NCBI RefSeq assembly: GCF_000764305.2
Contig: NW_025944795.1
Span: forward strand, 1,838-65,837
Length of the DNA stretch: 64,000 bases
DNA from: Hyalella azteca
Taxonomy: Eukaryota; Arthropoda; Malacostraca; Amphipoda; Hyalellidae
Direction: 5' to 3'
Below the pieces are notes generated by a model, which saw nothing but the letters and a program-made list of their open reading frames with translations, did not search any database and was not told the origin of the DNA. Of this stretch, positions 42,565-54,879 are shown piece by piece. Position numbers and translations under genes: made by a program. How positions within the stretch are numbered: position 1 is the stretch's first letter; each line of letters starts with the position of its first letter.

Positions 42565-42692
42565 CGAGAACTTGTGCTTCATGTACAGCGACCCGATGCT
42601 CTTGTTGAGGAAAGTTTCGATGTTCGCCATAGAAACAGGCAAGTCGTCTGCTGGAACCCACCCGTCTCGGAAATCGTAGAAGTCATCATAAA
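42565..42692 (-). CDS. Gene B D1 lead-in exon
   Basis: 128 nt, acceptor TGTCTTTCAG, donor GTGAGA. YDDFYDFRDGWVPADDLPVS, MANIETFLNKSIGSLYM: the wedge/helix before D1 (I.V..L...I......F). Phase 1 to 0. Confidence 0.75.
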
Positions 42693-42715
42693 CTGAAAGA
42701 CATAGTTGCCTATTA

Positions 42716-42768
42716 GGCGTATTATATAATATTTATTATATTATATTATATTATATTATATTATATTC
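42716..42768. repeat. (TTATA)n microsatellite
   Basis: About nine ATTAT units in the intron next to a D1 exon. Confidence 0.9.
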
Positions 42769-43627
42769 CATATCTGATAATTTATTATCACATAATATAA
42801 GTTTTAAATATATTCAGTTTGATGTGCGTAGTGATCAGCTACAATGTCGGCCATTGTCCAGTGGTTGCGATGTTTTACGATGTTGCGATACTTTTCTCAG
42901 ACAAGGCAAGGTGGATCAAGTTATCGGAGCATAAAAACAAACTCCCTTCGATTATCTAATATCCTACAACTAAAAATACTCAACAAGTAATTAGGTTATT
43001 TGCAAGAAGTTATATCGCACTGTACAGCGAGATCATTAAATTTGTGATGCTGTCAATCGAACTTGAACAGTTAACGATCGTAAGTAAGGCGCGCGCTGAG
43101 AGGTCAAAGTAATTCTACCATCAGATTATAATCCTAGTTGACATATTCCATTTCGATGAAAATGCGAACGTAATATTGAAACTCTAACGTGATACAAACT
43201 TAGAAGGCAGCATTCGTCTCGTAAAGATGTGCATGGTACAATGTAATGGTACGCAAGGTACCGTGTCTTAAATTTCGTATGTAAAAGGTTGCTAATTAAA
43301 ACAATTTCTGGCACTTCCGTGCAGATGTTGGGAGATTAAAACGCTCGAAGCACGTTTAGAAGAGTAAAATAACACGTTTAAAGAAGGTGTAGCAGCATAT
43401 TTAATTGTGTCATTGGATTCATTGAAGAGAATATTGTTCAAGGTTGGGTTTAACTGGTTGAAGAAAAGTTGATTAGAGGACCCAAAAAAACATGGTCCGC
43501 AGCATTGCAACCGGTAGTATTGCGACGTGTGTCTTAACGAACTCATCTAGCAAACTCTTCTAGACTTGTATAGGTCTGCATAGTAAGATTTTTGCTGCAT
43601 CGCATGAGGCGAGTCTTGCGCACGTAC

Positions 43628-43716
43628 GATGTAACGGAAGGGTGTCGGGAACCGGAGGCCGCACAGGGACTTGGAGTCTACGCAGTTTTTTGCGCCTCTG
43701 GAAGCTTGACCTGAAA
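43628..43716 (-). CDS. Gene B cytoplasmic juxtamembrane exon
   Basis: 89 nt, acceptor TCTCTCCTTCCAG, donor GTACGT. FRSSFQRRKKLRRLQVPVR, PPVPDTLPLH: basic stop-transfer cluster right after the TM. Phase 2 to 1. Confidence 0.75.
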
Positions 43717-44681
43717 CTGGAAGGAGAGAACATTACCCACCACGTGGCATCCTTGAAACACGCACAGTTGATTTGGAGCGTGAGGTATGTGTGCACGCAG
43801 CAGGTAAAGGTATACTACGGGTAGAGCAGGGTTGGCGATTTTTTTGATTAAAAAAAAACAAAAAATAAAAAATCAATGAATTTTTTCATGATTTTTTGAT
43901 TTATTTGATTTTTTTTATTTTTTCAGCTTTTTTGTCTTTTTGATGTGTTATTTTTTATGTTGCAATTAGCCTACTAACAATAACAGTATATGGATCATAA
44001 TGGATGGCTAAAAAGGGCACTTATTGCCTTCAATAATGGCCAACAGGCCAGGTGGTGTTTACCACTTAGGGATTTTTGGGTAAATGATTATTGAAAAGTC
44101 TATTCATTAGCTTTGTAAAGTTTGTATGGAGCAAGGTAATGAGCTAAATATTGACCATTTAACTGGTTTCAATATACAAAAACACTTCAGGAATGCAGAT
44201 CTTCTAACCACTGAAGAGTCACATAACAGATAGGTAGCTGATAGCACAGTGCACAGCACTATCAATAGATCTACCAGTTTTATGTCCTATAAATCTACCA
44301 GACTCTACCCTCTATATACACTGACTAGTAGTGACTGAGTGACTGACTGCACTGTTCCCATTTAATTCAGACCAATAAACCAATACTAAACATAAATTGA
44401 ACGATAACCAAACAAACCTCATACAACTTCAAATGAGACTTAAGTTATGAGAAAAGCTAACACTGTTTGAAATAAACATGTGCCCAATTCAAATATTTTA
44501 TATCCATTCACTGCATTTAATTATTTTATAAATAGTCTTATAATTGTAATTGTTTTGTTTCTAGTTTTAAATTCACATATTTAAAGATTGAAATTAAATA
44601 TTTTAATTAGAATTCTCTTATTAGGGTGGAAAATCTTTTCAATTGCCTAAAAGGTCAATACAATCTCAACCTCTCAATATA

Positions 44682-46727
44682 CAGGGTGGGGCAGAGCCAA
44701 TTGAGCAGTTTTGAGGTAAAATAAAAGAGTAATGGAGGTACATAAAGAAGAAAGTTTGTTATCCTAGAGGCTAGCATAACATACCATTTAGAATTCCGCA
44801 CTTATGTTTTGAAAACAATATCTGGAAGATGCGGGCCGTTAGCTGCAACACACTGTTGGAGTCGTTCTCAGAGGAGGGAGTAACCCTAACAGTGAATTCC
44901 ATTTGCTCTGCTGCAATGTTGCAAAATTTCTTGCAGCCCATGATGGAAAACATTGTTGAAAATGAAGCATTGGGAGACATGTGCATGGTTTCAGCAGGAT
45001 GGGGCTACAGCTCACACAGCCCGAATGTCACTCAATGTTTTGAAGTGCATGTTCCCAGACTCTGAGGGGCGATTTACAGTGGCCTGCGAGGTCACCCGAT
45101 CTGAGCATTTGCGATTTCTTTCTTTGGGGACATCTAAATGAAAGGGTGTTCAAATGTCGCCATCACACCCTACCACAGCTAAGGGAATTGATTATTGCAG
45201 CAGAGGCTATGGCCATACCTCGCCATATGTGTGAACGTGCTGTAGAAAACTTCCGAGAACAACTCCAACAGTGTGATGCAGCTAACAAACCCCATCTTCC
45301 TGATATTGTTTTCAAAACATAAGTATTTTAAGTGGTATGTTATGCTAATGTTGTTTTACCCATGAATCTTTTTCTTTGGTGTGTTTTAACATTAGGAGTA
45401 TTCGCAAAAATTTTGATCATTTTATGGTTTTTCTTAGCTCAGTGAATTTTAAATTTACCATCATTTTAGTAACAGAAACATGGCTGAGTCCAAATTCTGA
45501 TCAATTGTTTAATATTCCTGGTTACTCTATGTATAGTATTTTTCGCAACAGCCATGGAGGAGGCATAACTGCCTACGTAGACGACAAGCTCAGCGCGAGG
45601 GTTAATAGCGATTTCACTTGGGTGAAAAATGAGTATGAACTCCTGAGTCTTAGTGTCAGCCTACCTGTATTTGAGCTTTCTATATTTTGCGTTTATAGAC
45701 CGCCCTCTAACAGCGTACGAACTTTCAATGAACTATTCACAGCCGAGGTTCTCTCAAAAATAAAGGAAACTAGTAAGGCATTTCTTTGTGGGGACTTTAA
45801 TATAAATCTATACAACCCTCTAAATTTATGCTCAACCAACAATTTTATCAGTGACATCCTGTGTAGTAATTTTTATCCAGTCATAACCAAACCAACTAGG
45901 ATCTCTCCCCAGAATCCTATTACCCCATACTCGTTACTCGACCACATTTGGTGCAACTTTTCATTTGGATCCAATCCCGAATCAGCTGTTATTGATTGTG
46001 ACTTGTCTGATCACTTGGTGACGTTCTTTTATTTTGAAATGGCGCTTCCGTTTGTTTCGCCTGTGAAAAAAGTTCGCGTNCCCAGCATTCTCACAACACC
46101 AGGGGCGTTCGATTTAACCTACCACCGGTTCGTTTAGACATAGAAAAAAGCGGTACCGTTTTTAATTGTGTCAAATATTTTAACGAATTGCCCGATGAGT
46201 TCAAACTAGATTGCTCTAAAATGTTTTTAAAAATAAAATACCGTGATTTTATCCTTAAACAGTATTAATTTGACTTCGATTATTATGCAAGTTTTTAGGT
46301 ATTTTGACTAGATGTTTATAGTTGTACTCTGTTTTACTAAGTGTGATGTTGACATTGCCTCTTTTTTGCTGATTTTTCTGCTATGACATACGGTTATCAG
46401 TTTTTAAGGCTTTTGTCAATGGTTTTGCTAATTTTATAAATTTGTTACTTATTTGTTCAAATCGTCGTCTTGTTATCATTGAAATTGAGTCTTGTACGTA
46501 TTGTTTTGCCTGCGAAGCTTTTTTAGCTTATGGGCATTCACCTGGAAGCCTTGCTATTCTATTTCACGTCTCCTTTTGTTTTTTCATTGTAACGTGTGCT
46601 CCTGTGTGAATAAATAAATAAATCAAAAATAAAAAAAAATCTTGAGGAAAATAAATTTTTTCCTTTATGTACCTCCATTACTCTTTTATTTCGCCTCAAA
46701 ACTGTTCAATCAGTTCTGCCCACCCTG
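44682..46727 (+). mobile_element. mariner/Tc1-type element nested in the hAT-like element
   Basis: TA-flanked, with long imperfect inverted ends (CAGGGTGGGGCAGAGCC at the left and its complement at the right, extending about 150 bp to the TTGTTTTCAAAACATAAGT block). Interior frames include CAWFQQDGATAHTARMSLNV, RFLSLGTSK and ENFREQLQQCDAANK, mariner-type DDE transposase pieces with frame breaks. A LINE sits in the right terminal repeat. Confidence 0.85.
45370..46640 (+). mobile_element. LINE nested in the mariner; RT region absent at an N
   Basis: Endonuclease domain FNIRSIRKNFDHFMVF, VTETWLSPNSDQ, FCVYRPPSNS, FLCGDFNINLYNP, LLDHIWCNF, DLSDHLV. At 46080 there is an N, after which the frame is that of an ORF2 C-terminus (GVRFNLPPVRLDIEKS, FNCVKYFNELPDEFKL, ILKQY stop at about 46268). 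The reverse transcriptase is missing between them. The 3' end has AATAAATAAATAAATC and A-rich tail. Confidence 0.85.
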
Positions 46728-47300
46728 TATAAGCTAGCTAACACATTTAAATTTTATATTGTAATCAATATATAACAAATAGGTAGTCAAATAGGTAAAG
46801 ACTACTTATTGCCTTATAAGAATTAGCTAAGCTGCTAGCTACGTACAATGTATTGCACAATTGATGCCTCTGTACCAAAAACATTCAATTTATTGGAACC
46901 TAATACACACTAAAGGCAACAAGTTTATATACCAATTTGTCATTCATAGTACATTTATACTAAACCATGAATAACAATACCTCAATATAAATTAAAGACT
47001 GCCACTCAATATATTTAATTATATGAAAAAATAAAAAAAAATAAAAATCATGATTTTTCTATAAAAATCAAGCGATTTAATCACATGATTTAATCATTTT
47101 GATTTAATCATTGCCAACCCTGGGGTAGAGTTTAACAAATAACCCAGTATTCATTAATTTATGCATTGATTCATCGGATTACTAGGTATTCTTTAACTAA
47201 CGATCTCAGTCAGGAATGAGGAAAATACTGAGCTGTAATACCATGCATTCTTACCGTGTATGATCTGTAGCAGTTACCATGCCAAAATAAAAGAACTTAC

Positions 47301-47436
47301 ACCAGAAGACCGATCACCAGCGCGAGGATCACCAACACGCCTATGGCGATGCCAACGGTAGCGCCTGCTGCCATCCCGCCGCTGCCGCCAGCGATGATTG
47401 GGCGGTCTAACTTTTCTAAGACGAATTCTTCTTCGT
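47301..47436 (-). CDS. Gene B transmembrane exon
   Basis: 136 nt, acceptor ATTGTCACAG, donor GTAAGT. EEEFVLEKLDRPIIAGGSGG, then the hydrophobic span ATVGIAIGVLVILALVIGLL. Gly-rich lead and a single TM helix as in RPTPs. Phase 1 to 2. Confidence 0.85.
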
Positions 47437-47689
47437 CTGTGACAATATATGAATAAACCATTAGATTATACACTCATGCAACACACGAATTGTCAGAGAA
47501 AAGATCTCAGGCAGAATAAATTCCTGAGATAAGAACAATACATAAGCTCTCCAAATGACTGAATTAGACTGCTTCCATAAAGATGCAGCTTTGCCAAATA
47601 TCACAATATTTTAAAAATATGAATGCTTGTTCTTAGTGTTTCAGACCACGCTATCTCAAACGCTTATTCATTCTCCATGTGCTGCGCGT

Positions 47690-47818
47690 CTCACAATATT
47701 TCCAGCGCATATAAATGCTCACGTTTTAGACGGGCTGACATCATGACGGCGACGTCACAATATTTCCAGCGCATATAAATGCTCACGTTTTAGACGGGCT
47801 GACATCATGACGGCGACG
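47690..47818. repeat. 64-bp tandem duplication over a splice donor
   Basis: Exon tail plus GTGAGC donor plus following intron occur twice (donors at 47786-47781 and 47722-47717). If the second donor were used, the exon would include the intron piece with a stop (TGTGAC frame), so the first is expected. Confidence 0.85.
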
Positions 47819-47901
47819 CCGTACGCGTTGCCCTTAATCAGGGGGCAGTTGCTGGTGCCTGGGGCAGACTCCCCCGAGCCCAAGACGAACTCTGAGGTGC
47901 C
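47787..47901 (-). CDS. Gene B membrane-proximal exon with duplicated 3' end
   Basis: 115 nt, acceptor GCGTGTCAG, donor GTGAGC. FVLGSGESAPGTSNCPLIKG, NAYGVAVMMSARLK corresponds to the F.IGD...Y.G..N.PL..G..Y.V.V segment of RPTPs. The last part of the exon and its donor are repeated 64 bp downstream. Confidence 0.75.
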
Positions 47902-48060
47902 CTGACACGCGCCAAATATTTAATGTATATTACCTTTATTGTAAGTAAGTCATACACTAGTTGTTGAAGTTCATGCATTCACTTCACCATTAATTCAAAT
48001 GCTGTCATGCTCATTTATCCATAATTACCAATTGTACCAAGAAATCGGGGATATGCTTAC

Positions 48061-48205
48061 TTTAGCCACGTGTCCAGCGATGAATACAGGAGCGTTCTCA
48101 GCACAGCCAGGCCGTGAACTGCGGCGGCGACGGTTGATTTGCATATGATTCGCTCTCCGCCATTTGTGAAATTCAGCAGTAAAATTTACTCCTTCCAAGC
48201 CAGCA
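48061..48205 (-). CDS. Gene B membrane-proximal exon with RRRR site
   Basis: 145 nt, acceptor ATAATATCAG, donor GTAAGC, phase 2 to 0. GVNFTAEFHKWRRANHMQIN, RRRRSSRPGCAENAP, VFIAGHVAK. RRRRS is a furin-type cleavage motif at the place where type II RPTPs are cut into two subunits. VFIAGHVAK resembles the YIAAxL stretch of that region. Confidence 0.65.
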
Positions 48206-48509
48206 CTGATATTATGAACCATAATCGTGAAATTCCTGTGGAAAAAACAAAATTATACGACCCGTTATATTCAAAATTTTTAGCTAGACTTGTACAAATG
48301 TTACGTCAATACGTTACTAAGTGGTTACAGAAATTACCTGCAAGGAACTTTTCGTTTCTGAATAGAATTTAAAATAAAATAATTATGTAAATTTGATTTT
48401 TGTATTCAAACTACAAAAAGTGAAAAGTGGGACCCGAAACGAATGAAAATTCATTGAAAGATCGCGTAAGATACAAAAAAATATCAAATACCCCTTGTTC
48501 CTTGCTTAC

Positions 48510-48709
48510 GTCTGAGCGTCTCCAGCTTCGACGGTGGGAAGTCGTAAGGTTGCGTTGGTGTCGTAAATGCTCACGACTTGCAGCCTGTCTCTCACCACCG
48601 GAGCCTCGAACTCGGTTGCTTCTGAGGCGTTGGTTCGCAGTGAACAGCCGACGTGGTTGCAGCACCACGACGAGAAGTCGTACACAGAACTAGGAAGAAG
48701 ATCGTCCAT
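48510..48709 (-). CDS. Gene B membrane-proximal exon
   Basis: 200 nt, acceptor CATTGCGCAG, donor GTAAGC, phase 0 to 2. LLPSSVYDFSSWCCNHVGC, EATEFEAPVVRDRLQVVS, NATLRLPTVEAG: end of domain 6 (L.P.S.Y.F) then the start of the membrane-proximal module. Confidence 0.7.
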
Positions 48710-48998
48710 CTGCGCAATGGAAGAAGAAATCAGAGTTTAACTCATACCGCGCAAGGGAAGTTATTTGATCAATGTTCCAGCGTCCGAAACGTTACTCTAG
48801 TTCACTATATAAATTTGACGAAGCTTCTTTGTCCGCTGCTGATTCAAAACATGACGTAGCCTATTTATGTTGACAAAAGCTGAATCATTATCCTTATTTA
48901 ATCACTATCCGTAAATTGTGAACACCAATTTTTTATTTATCAGTAGAACATATATTTTTGTACTGCAAATGGCACGGTAAAACGCGATGTATTCTCAC

Positions 48999-49171
48999 CG
49001 ATACGTTGATGTGCTGCCAGTTGTTGATGATGTCGTAAGTATTGTTAGATATGAGGTCGACGCCGTGAAAAGTTTCGATAAAACATTGTTTTGTTATCGC
49101 CCAAGACGACGTAAACGAAATGCTTAAACCCTTCGGCCATCTCTTCAGAGTCATCGTTGGTGGTTCAGGAG
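48999..49171 (-). CDS. Gene B divergent FN3 domain 6, first exon
   Basis: 173 nt, acceptor CTAGTTGCAG, donor GTGAGA. PEPPTMTLKRWPKGLSISFT, then CFIETFHGVDLIS and NTYDIINNWQ. FN3-like start (PxPP...L...). Phase 1 to 0. Confidence 0.65.
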
Positions 49172-49179
49172 CTGCAACT

Positions 49180-50090
49180 AGCGAAGGTAATTAATTGCAA
49201 TTAGTGTAAAGTAGCATAAACTTAATCATGTCGGCAGATGATTTTAAACCAGTCACCATTCGTGTTACTGTTGACAGATAAAATTTTAATTAACTGTTGT
49301 ACAAGAAAACTATTTTGTGGGAGAATATAAACCTAATATGTTAATTATAGAAAAAGTCAACGGCAAAACTTATCCTCAAAAACCTATAAATGATCGTCAT
49401 ATATGACGATCATTAATGATGACCAGAACTAGCTCACTGATGACCAGAAAGTTTTTCAGGGGATACTCATCATAATTTCACCTTCATCATCACAATATTT
49501 TAGTTGAATTCATGTATATCAGATAATACATGACTAGACAATTAACGGAATTACGCATTCAATGATTTATTCATCCATTATTTATGTAGATTTAAATAAA
49601 TTAAAAATAAATTAGAAACCATAATAAGAAAGCGTAAAACTGTCCTAGAACTATTGCTCATTTAAATGTAGAAGAAATTAACTGCAACTAAGCAACTATG
49701 ACAATCTACGTCTATTATCTGCAACTATGACAATATCGATACATTCTGCATAATGATTCGGCTTTATCATTAAACAATGTTGTTGTTCATTACATTTTAT
49801 TCAATCATTCACAACGATTTTATAATGAATAATCGGCTGAACTAACGTTGTAATATAGTTTCAATCAATTTAATCAATATCAATTAATTAACTGAATTTC
49901 AAACCATGTTCAATCAACCATTAAACCAAGTTTAATTGTGTTAAATTAATTATTGAACTATAAGTTATTGTGCTAATGTAACCAATTACAATATTTATTT
50001 TAACATTGTATGTAATTATTGGTATTGAAGAAAATCCTCGATAATGTCTAGCAACGAAAAAGTCCGTGGGTAGGATGCCCGAGATCCTGT
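49180..50090. other. Intron, no feature seen
   Basis: Very AT-rich, with a short palindrome ATGATCGTCATATATGACGA near 49390. No exon or TE ends recognised. Confidence 0.4.
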
Positions 50091-50106
50091 GCCCACAGCG
50101 CCTGAC

Positions 50107-50134
50107 CTGTTTCTTGTGTCCTGACGCTTATCGT
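50107..50134 (-). CDS. Gene B FN3 domain 5, tiny last exon (tentative)
   Basis: 28 nt reading TISVRTQET between GCGGAG and a GTCAGG donor. It completes the G strand (YKFE-TISVRTQET-APEPP) and its phases (0 to 1) fit both neighbours, but the splice sites are weak. Confidence 0.45.
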
Positions 50135-50564
50135 CTCCGCTGCAGAACAATCCTTATAATAGGAGCGTCTGCAGCTCTGTACCTGCAGGACAACATAGAC
50201 TGCATAGCATTATCAACAACATACTTTTTGAATTATGCAATAATCCTGCGCGAATGAAGTTCAGATACGCAATATCTGAACTAGGCAATTCAAGGCATCA
50301 TGCAAGCCCCATTGACAAACAATTGAAGTAAATTGAGGCTTCAACATAATTTTGAAATTAATTTAATTTCGAAGAGTTTCCTTAAACATGAAACTCGCTA
50401 ACGTTTTCCAGAGTATCTGATACAATGCCCCGCCTAGACCAAGTTATCGAGCTACTACGAAGCCTAATTTTCCTGGAATTTTCATTGTTAATCTCTAGTT
50501 ATTTAGGATTTATTTAAAACGTTATCACAGATATTTTAATTTAATTTACCCTACTCTATCTTAC

Positions 50565-50791
50565 TTCAAATTTGTACGTCTGATCAGCTTTCAACCCTGT
50601 GAAGGTGCGGCAGAAGTGAGCTGCGTTACCGAGACACTTCGACTTAGAGTAGTACTGACGAATAAGCTCGACACCGTCAGCAGTGACGCGGTAACTGAGG
50701 ATGGGGGCCTTTGGGGGACAAGGTCTTCTCCAGCGCAGGCTGACGGAAGTGGACGTTGCAGTCGAGGTCAACTCTTCCACCGGCCCGGGAA
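50565..50791 (-). CDS. Gene B FN3 domain 5, first exon
   Basis: 227 nt, acceptor CTCATCATCAG, donor GTAAGA. PGPVEELTSTATSTSVSLRW, APILSYRVTADGVELIR, TGLKADQTYKFE: FN3 strands A to F. Phase 1 to 0. Confidence 0.85.
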
Positions 50792-51279
50792 CTGATGATG
50801 AGGACAAAGGAAACATTTTTTTTTCGTTTGCCAAATAATATCATTTAGCCTCATAGGGGCCTACTTCAAGTAACAATAATAAATGCAGTCTAACCGTTTA
50901 AGTGCTTCTTTGACATACGCATTAAAAAAGTTTACAATAATTGCTTGAATTGATCTACAAAGCGCGTAGTATTCGCAAGCAAGATTTATGTAGAACTCTG
51001 AACACGATCACGTCTTACCTAGCCCGTGGCTCGTAACATATTCCGTGAATTCGCTGTAATATCGGTTATACGAGTGTATGAGTCCTGGTTAAATGAAGTA
51101 AAATTTAAAATATGTAATATAAGATAGTTAAAGTTGGAGTTAGTTGAAATACATAACAAAGTTAAGGTAGAGTGAGTTAAAATATATAAGATAGGAAAAG
51201 AAAGATGAAAAGAAAAAATAAGTTCTTTCCTAGCAGACAAATTAATTTTGAGAATTCAACCGATGTGTGGCACACGCAC

Positions 51280-51594
51280 CGGTGTCATTCGGGCTGGCGT
51301 ATGTGGTGTGCACTGGCTGGCCCTCCCCATAGTCGTTCTTGACAGACACGCTCAAGGTATAAGTTATTCCGGGCAGAAGATTTAGATTGTCGGCGTCGAA
51401 ACTTTTTGTACCAAAGTTATATAATTTATCTTCAAAACGCAGCGAATGTCGGGCAGAAGTGTTGCAGGCCGGGGCTGCAGAAAACGTCCACACGAGTGTC
51501 AGGTTGGGTCCGTTGTATTGTGAACAGCCGTCACCGACGTGAACGGAACATTCGTTATACAGGCATTCCAGTTCAGTAACTGGCAAGGTGGGAG
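51280..51594 (-). CDS. Gene B FN3 domain 4 (single exon, class 1-1)
   Basis: 315 nt, acceptor TTTTTACAG, donor GTGCGT. PTLPVTELECLYNECSVHVG, NLTLVWTFSAAPACNTSAR, LLPGITYTLSVSVKNDYGEG: a whole FN3 with an extra cysteine pair near the start. Confidence 0.85.
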
Positions 51595-52068
51595 CTGTAA
51601 AAATAAATCACATATCGATATAAATCTAGAATTGACCTTTCTTGGCTTACAGTGATACAAATTATGATTTTATTGTAAGCCCGGAAAATGTTTCAGGTAT
51701 TTTTTTGTGGTAAAAATTAAATATTAGGCACATTGATAACGTGACAATTCGAAGCAAATGAGAGAATGAAAATATTTTTTAATAAGGACCGCAAGAGAGT
51801 AATGATGAACCCCATCCAACTCCCCTTCATTAATTGAAGCGGCACTCCAAAATTAAGAATCCAACTATAGAAGCAAGACTGAAGGCCCCAGATTTGTCCG
51901 CTTCCCCTTATTTTCTAGAAAAATTGAACTAGATCCAATGGAAGGATTAAATAATATGTTTAAATCTCCAAATAGCATGAAATTATTTTCTTCTAGTGAT
52001 TATACGTGTCCAACACACTGCTTATTTATACGTGGTTATTCCGTGAATGTGAAGGCGGCACCCCTCAC

Positions 52069-52255
52069 CGCTGTTAGGCAGGGTGAGCAGCGCCCCGCAC
52101 GTCTCACTGCTCCCGCCTCTGTTGAAGGCGAGCACGCAAACCTCGTACTCCGTGTACGCCTCCAGCTGCGTCAGCTGCACGCGGGGCTCGTACAGACTTA
52201 GAAACTGTCGAACATTTTCGTGTTGTTTGTCTCTGCAGCCACCTCTTCTCGTCCT
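52069..52255 (-). CDS. Gene B FN3 domain 3, second exon
   Basis: 187 nt after TTTTACGCAG, donor GTGAGG, phase 0 to 1. RDKQHENVRQFLSLYEPRVQ, LEAYTEYEVCVLAFNRGGSS is the FN3 E-F-G strand region (L..YTEY.V.V.A.N..G.S). The acceptor was chosen because it alone gives both the right phase and this frame. Confidence 0.8.
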
Positions 52256-52401
52256 CTGCGTAAAACATGCATAAATAGGTAGTCTTTTGAAAGCGAAAAT
52301 GACGGTTGTCTCTATGCACTCAAGTCTATTTGTGCAACCACATTTCCTGAAGTCCTAAAGTACGAGGTGGCTTACATTGGCTTAGGCTTATAGGGCCAGG
52401 C

Positions 52402-53250
52402 TTACATTGGAGTAGGCTCGTCCAAAGTACCAGGCTTTCCATCAGAAAGGATCTCGTCCGCAATGTCGACAAGAGCTACACCAGTTTGCTCAATTTTGTT
52501 GGTAGCCCACATGAAGAGGATCACACGCATAGCGTCCTTGTTTACCGAGCCGAAAGCTTTAACCAGGCCAATGAAGACAAAATAGACGCTTAAGTTCTGT
52601 TCGATGGGTTTTTCCTGAATTTGCTTGACCATGTGGACCATGTCGACTTTGCTGCGGTTTATTCAGAAGTTACACTGTGATTCAGGCAGGTTCTGAGGCA
52701 GCTACAATGATGGCATGTCTGAGCTTTGGTGGCCTGGCCTCCTTCTCTCATATGCTGGTCAAGACCGCCTGGAATGACTGAAGTGACTTCAGCTGAGATC
52801 CGTCTTTGCCGGATGCCTTGCCCGCGCTTACTTGATTGCTTTCTTGACTTCTTCAATTGTAGGAGGTACAACAAGTTGATCAATGATGCGATTTTAGGGA
52901 TCTGGTCAAAGGCCGCCTGATCTACTGAGTAAGAACGGTTGATGAAGTGGCTGAAGTGTTATATTCACCTGTTGTTTCTGCCTTTTTGCCTTTGAGGAGG
53001 CTGACACCATCTGAGGACAGCAATGGGTTGGTACCAGATTTCAATGGCCCGTAGACAGCTTTGAGGGCGTTAAAGAATTGTTTGGCGTTGTTCTTGTTGG
53101 CAAAGAATTGGATTTCTCCAGCCCAAATTTTCCACCATTGAATTTGCATACTTCTGATCTCACGCTGCACCGCGGCCTTGCTCTGAATTTGTTTTTACTA
53201 TGGAAGAGTTTAAGCTCTTTCGGTCACTCCAGAGAGGCTAATTTATTCTT
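52402..53250 (-). mobile_element. LINE reverse-transcriptase fragment
   Basis: REIRSMQIQWWKIWAGEIQF, NAKQFFNALKAVYGPLKSG, then KGIRQRRISAEVTS and MVKQIQEKPIEQNLSVYFVF, IGLVKAFGSVN: pre-RT linker and RT motifs of a jockey/RTE-type LINE, in several frames, inside a gene B intron. Inactive. Confidence 0.8.
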
Positions 53251-53595
53251 TTTGTTCTGGAAGACAACGATAGAACTGTTATTCTTGTCGAACCAGCGAA
53301 ACATGCGCATACACATACATTATAAATAGTCTATATACTTGAACAGAGAAATCGGTCAAACATTGATCCAGCATGTGTGGAATCTTCATCTCCATCCTAT
53401 ATGGAATTAGATAATCTGATGTCATTGTAACATCAGAGAGTAGATGCCAGTGTTATGGCTAGAATTTAGAACAAACAAAACTCCACACACATGATGATTT
53501 TTTACGGCATTTCACAAGCTAAGTATACTATTGTCTTGGAAGACAAATGACTGCAGTCAACTCGGCTGAACACAACACAACCTCCTGACTCTCAC

Positions 53596-53693
53596 CACCC
53601 AAGACACGTTGAAGCGCTCTGCTCGCTGCGACGTCCAAGTGACGTCAGCGGTGGTGGCGGACGGCCTCAAGCTCAATTGGGGGGCCGTAGGGG
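53596..53693 (-). CDS. Gene B FN3 domain 3, first exon
   Basis: 98 nt after CTCACGCCAG, donor GTGAGA. PTAPQLSLRPSATTADVTW, ERFNVSWV: start of FN3 with its conserved Trp. Starts phase 1, ends phase 0. Confidence 0.75.
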
Positions 53694-53699
53694 CTGGCG

Positions 53700-54095
53700 T
53701 GAGGTAATAATTTGTTTGTGACATAATTGGGAATAATTGTGGCGTGGGAATAATTTATGATTTTGTTATAAACACGAGAACAATGATTGTGTTACATAAG
53801 TGCATATTCGGGGACAATTGATTCTACGACATTATAAAAAATAAAATCAACATTATTTTGAGAATTTCTCCTATTGATTGATGCAAGAACAGTTACGCGC
53901 ATATTTATTGGCAACACGCTTTGGGATATATTTAATTCGAGAAATGATATAATTTGAAGCATTAATTGAAATTTCTGCATTTATTTTCAGTTAAATTGAT
54001 CAAAGAACATCTAATTACTGTGCATAACGGATAGTAAAACGTTAGATCTTTGTTGTATTTATATTTATTAGAAAAACACCAAAAGCAAAAGTAAT
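53700..54095. other. Intron, no feature seen
   Basis: AT-rich gene B intron between the Tc1 fragment and the FN3 exon. Confidence 0.4.
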
Positions 54096-54099
54096 GGCA

Positions 54100-54840
<741 letters not shown>

Positions 54841-54879
54841 GATTGAATTGATAACGAATTTGTGATTTTGCGTTAGAAA

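Larger units (their letters stand above)
43827..47122. mobile_element. hAT-like non-autonomous element with 8-bp target duplication
   Basis: Ends CAGGGTTGGCGATTTTTT and ...ATTGCCAACCCTG, flanked by a perfect 8-bp repeat GGGTAGAG (43819-43826, 47123-47130). 8-bp duplication and CAGGG ends indicate the hAT superfamily. No hAT transposase is seen; most of its length is a nested Tc1/mariner and LINE. Located in the intron between the TM and juxtamembrane exons. Confidence 0.9.
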
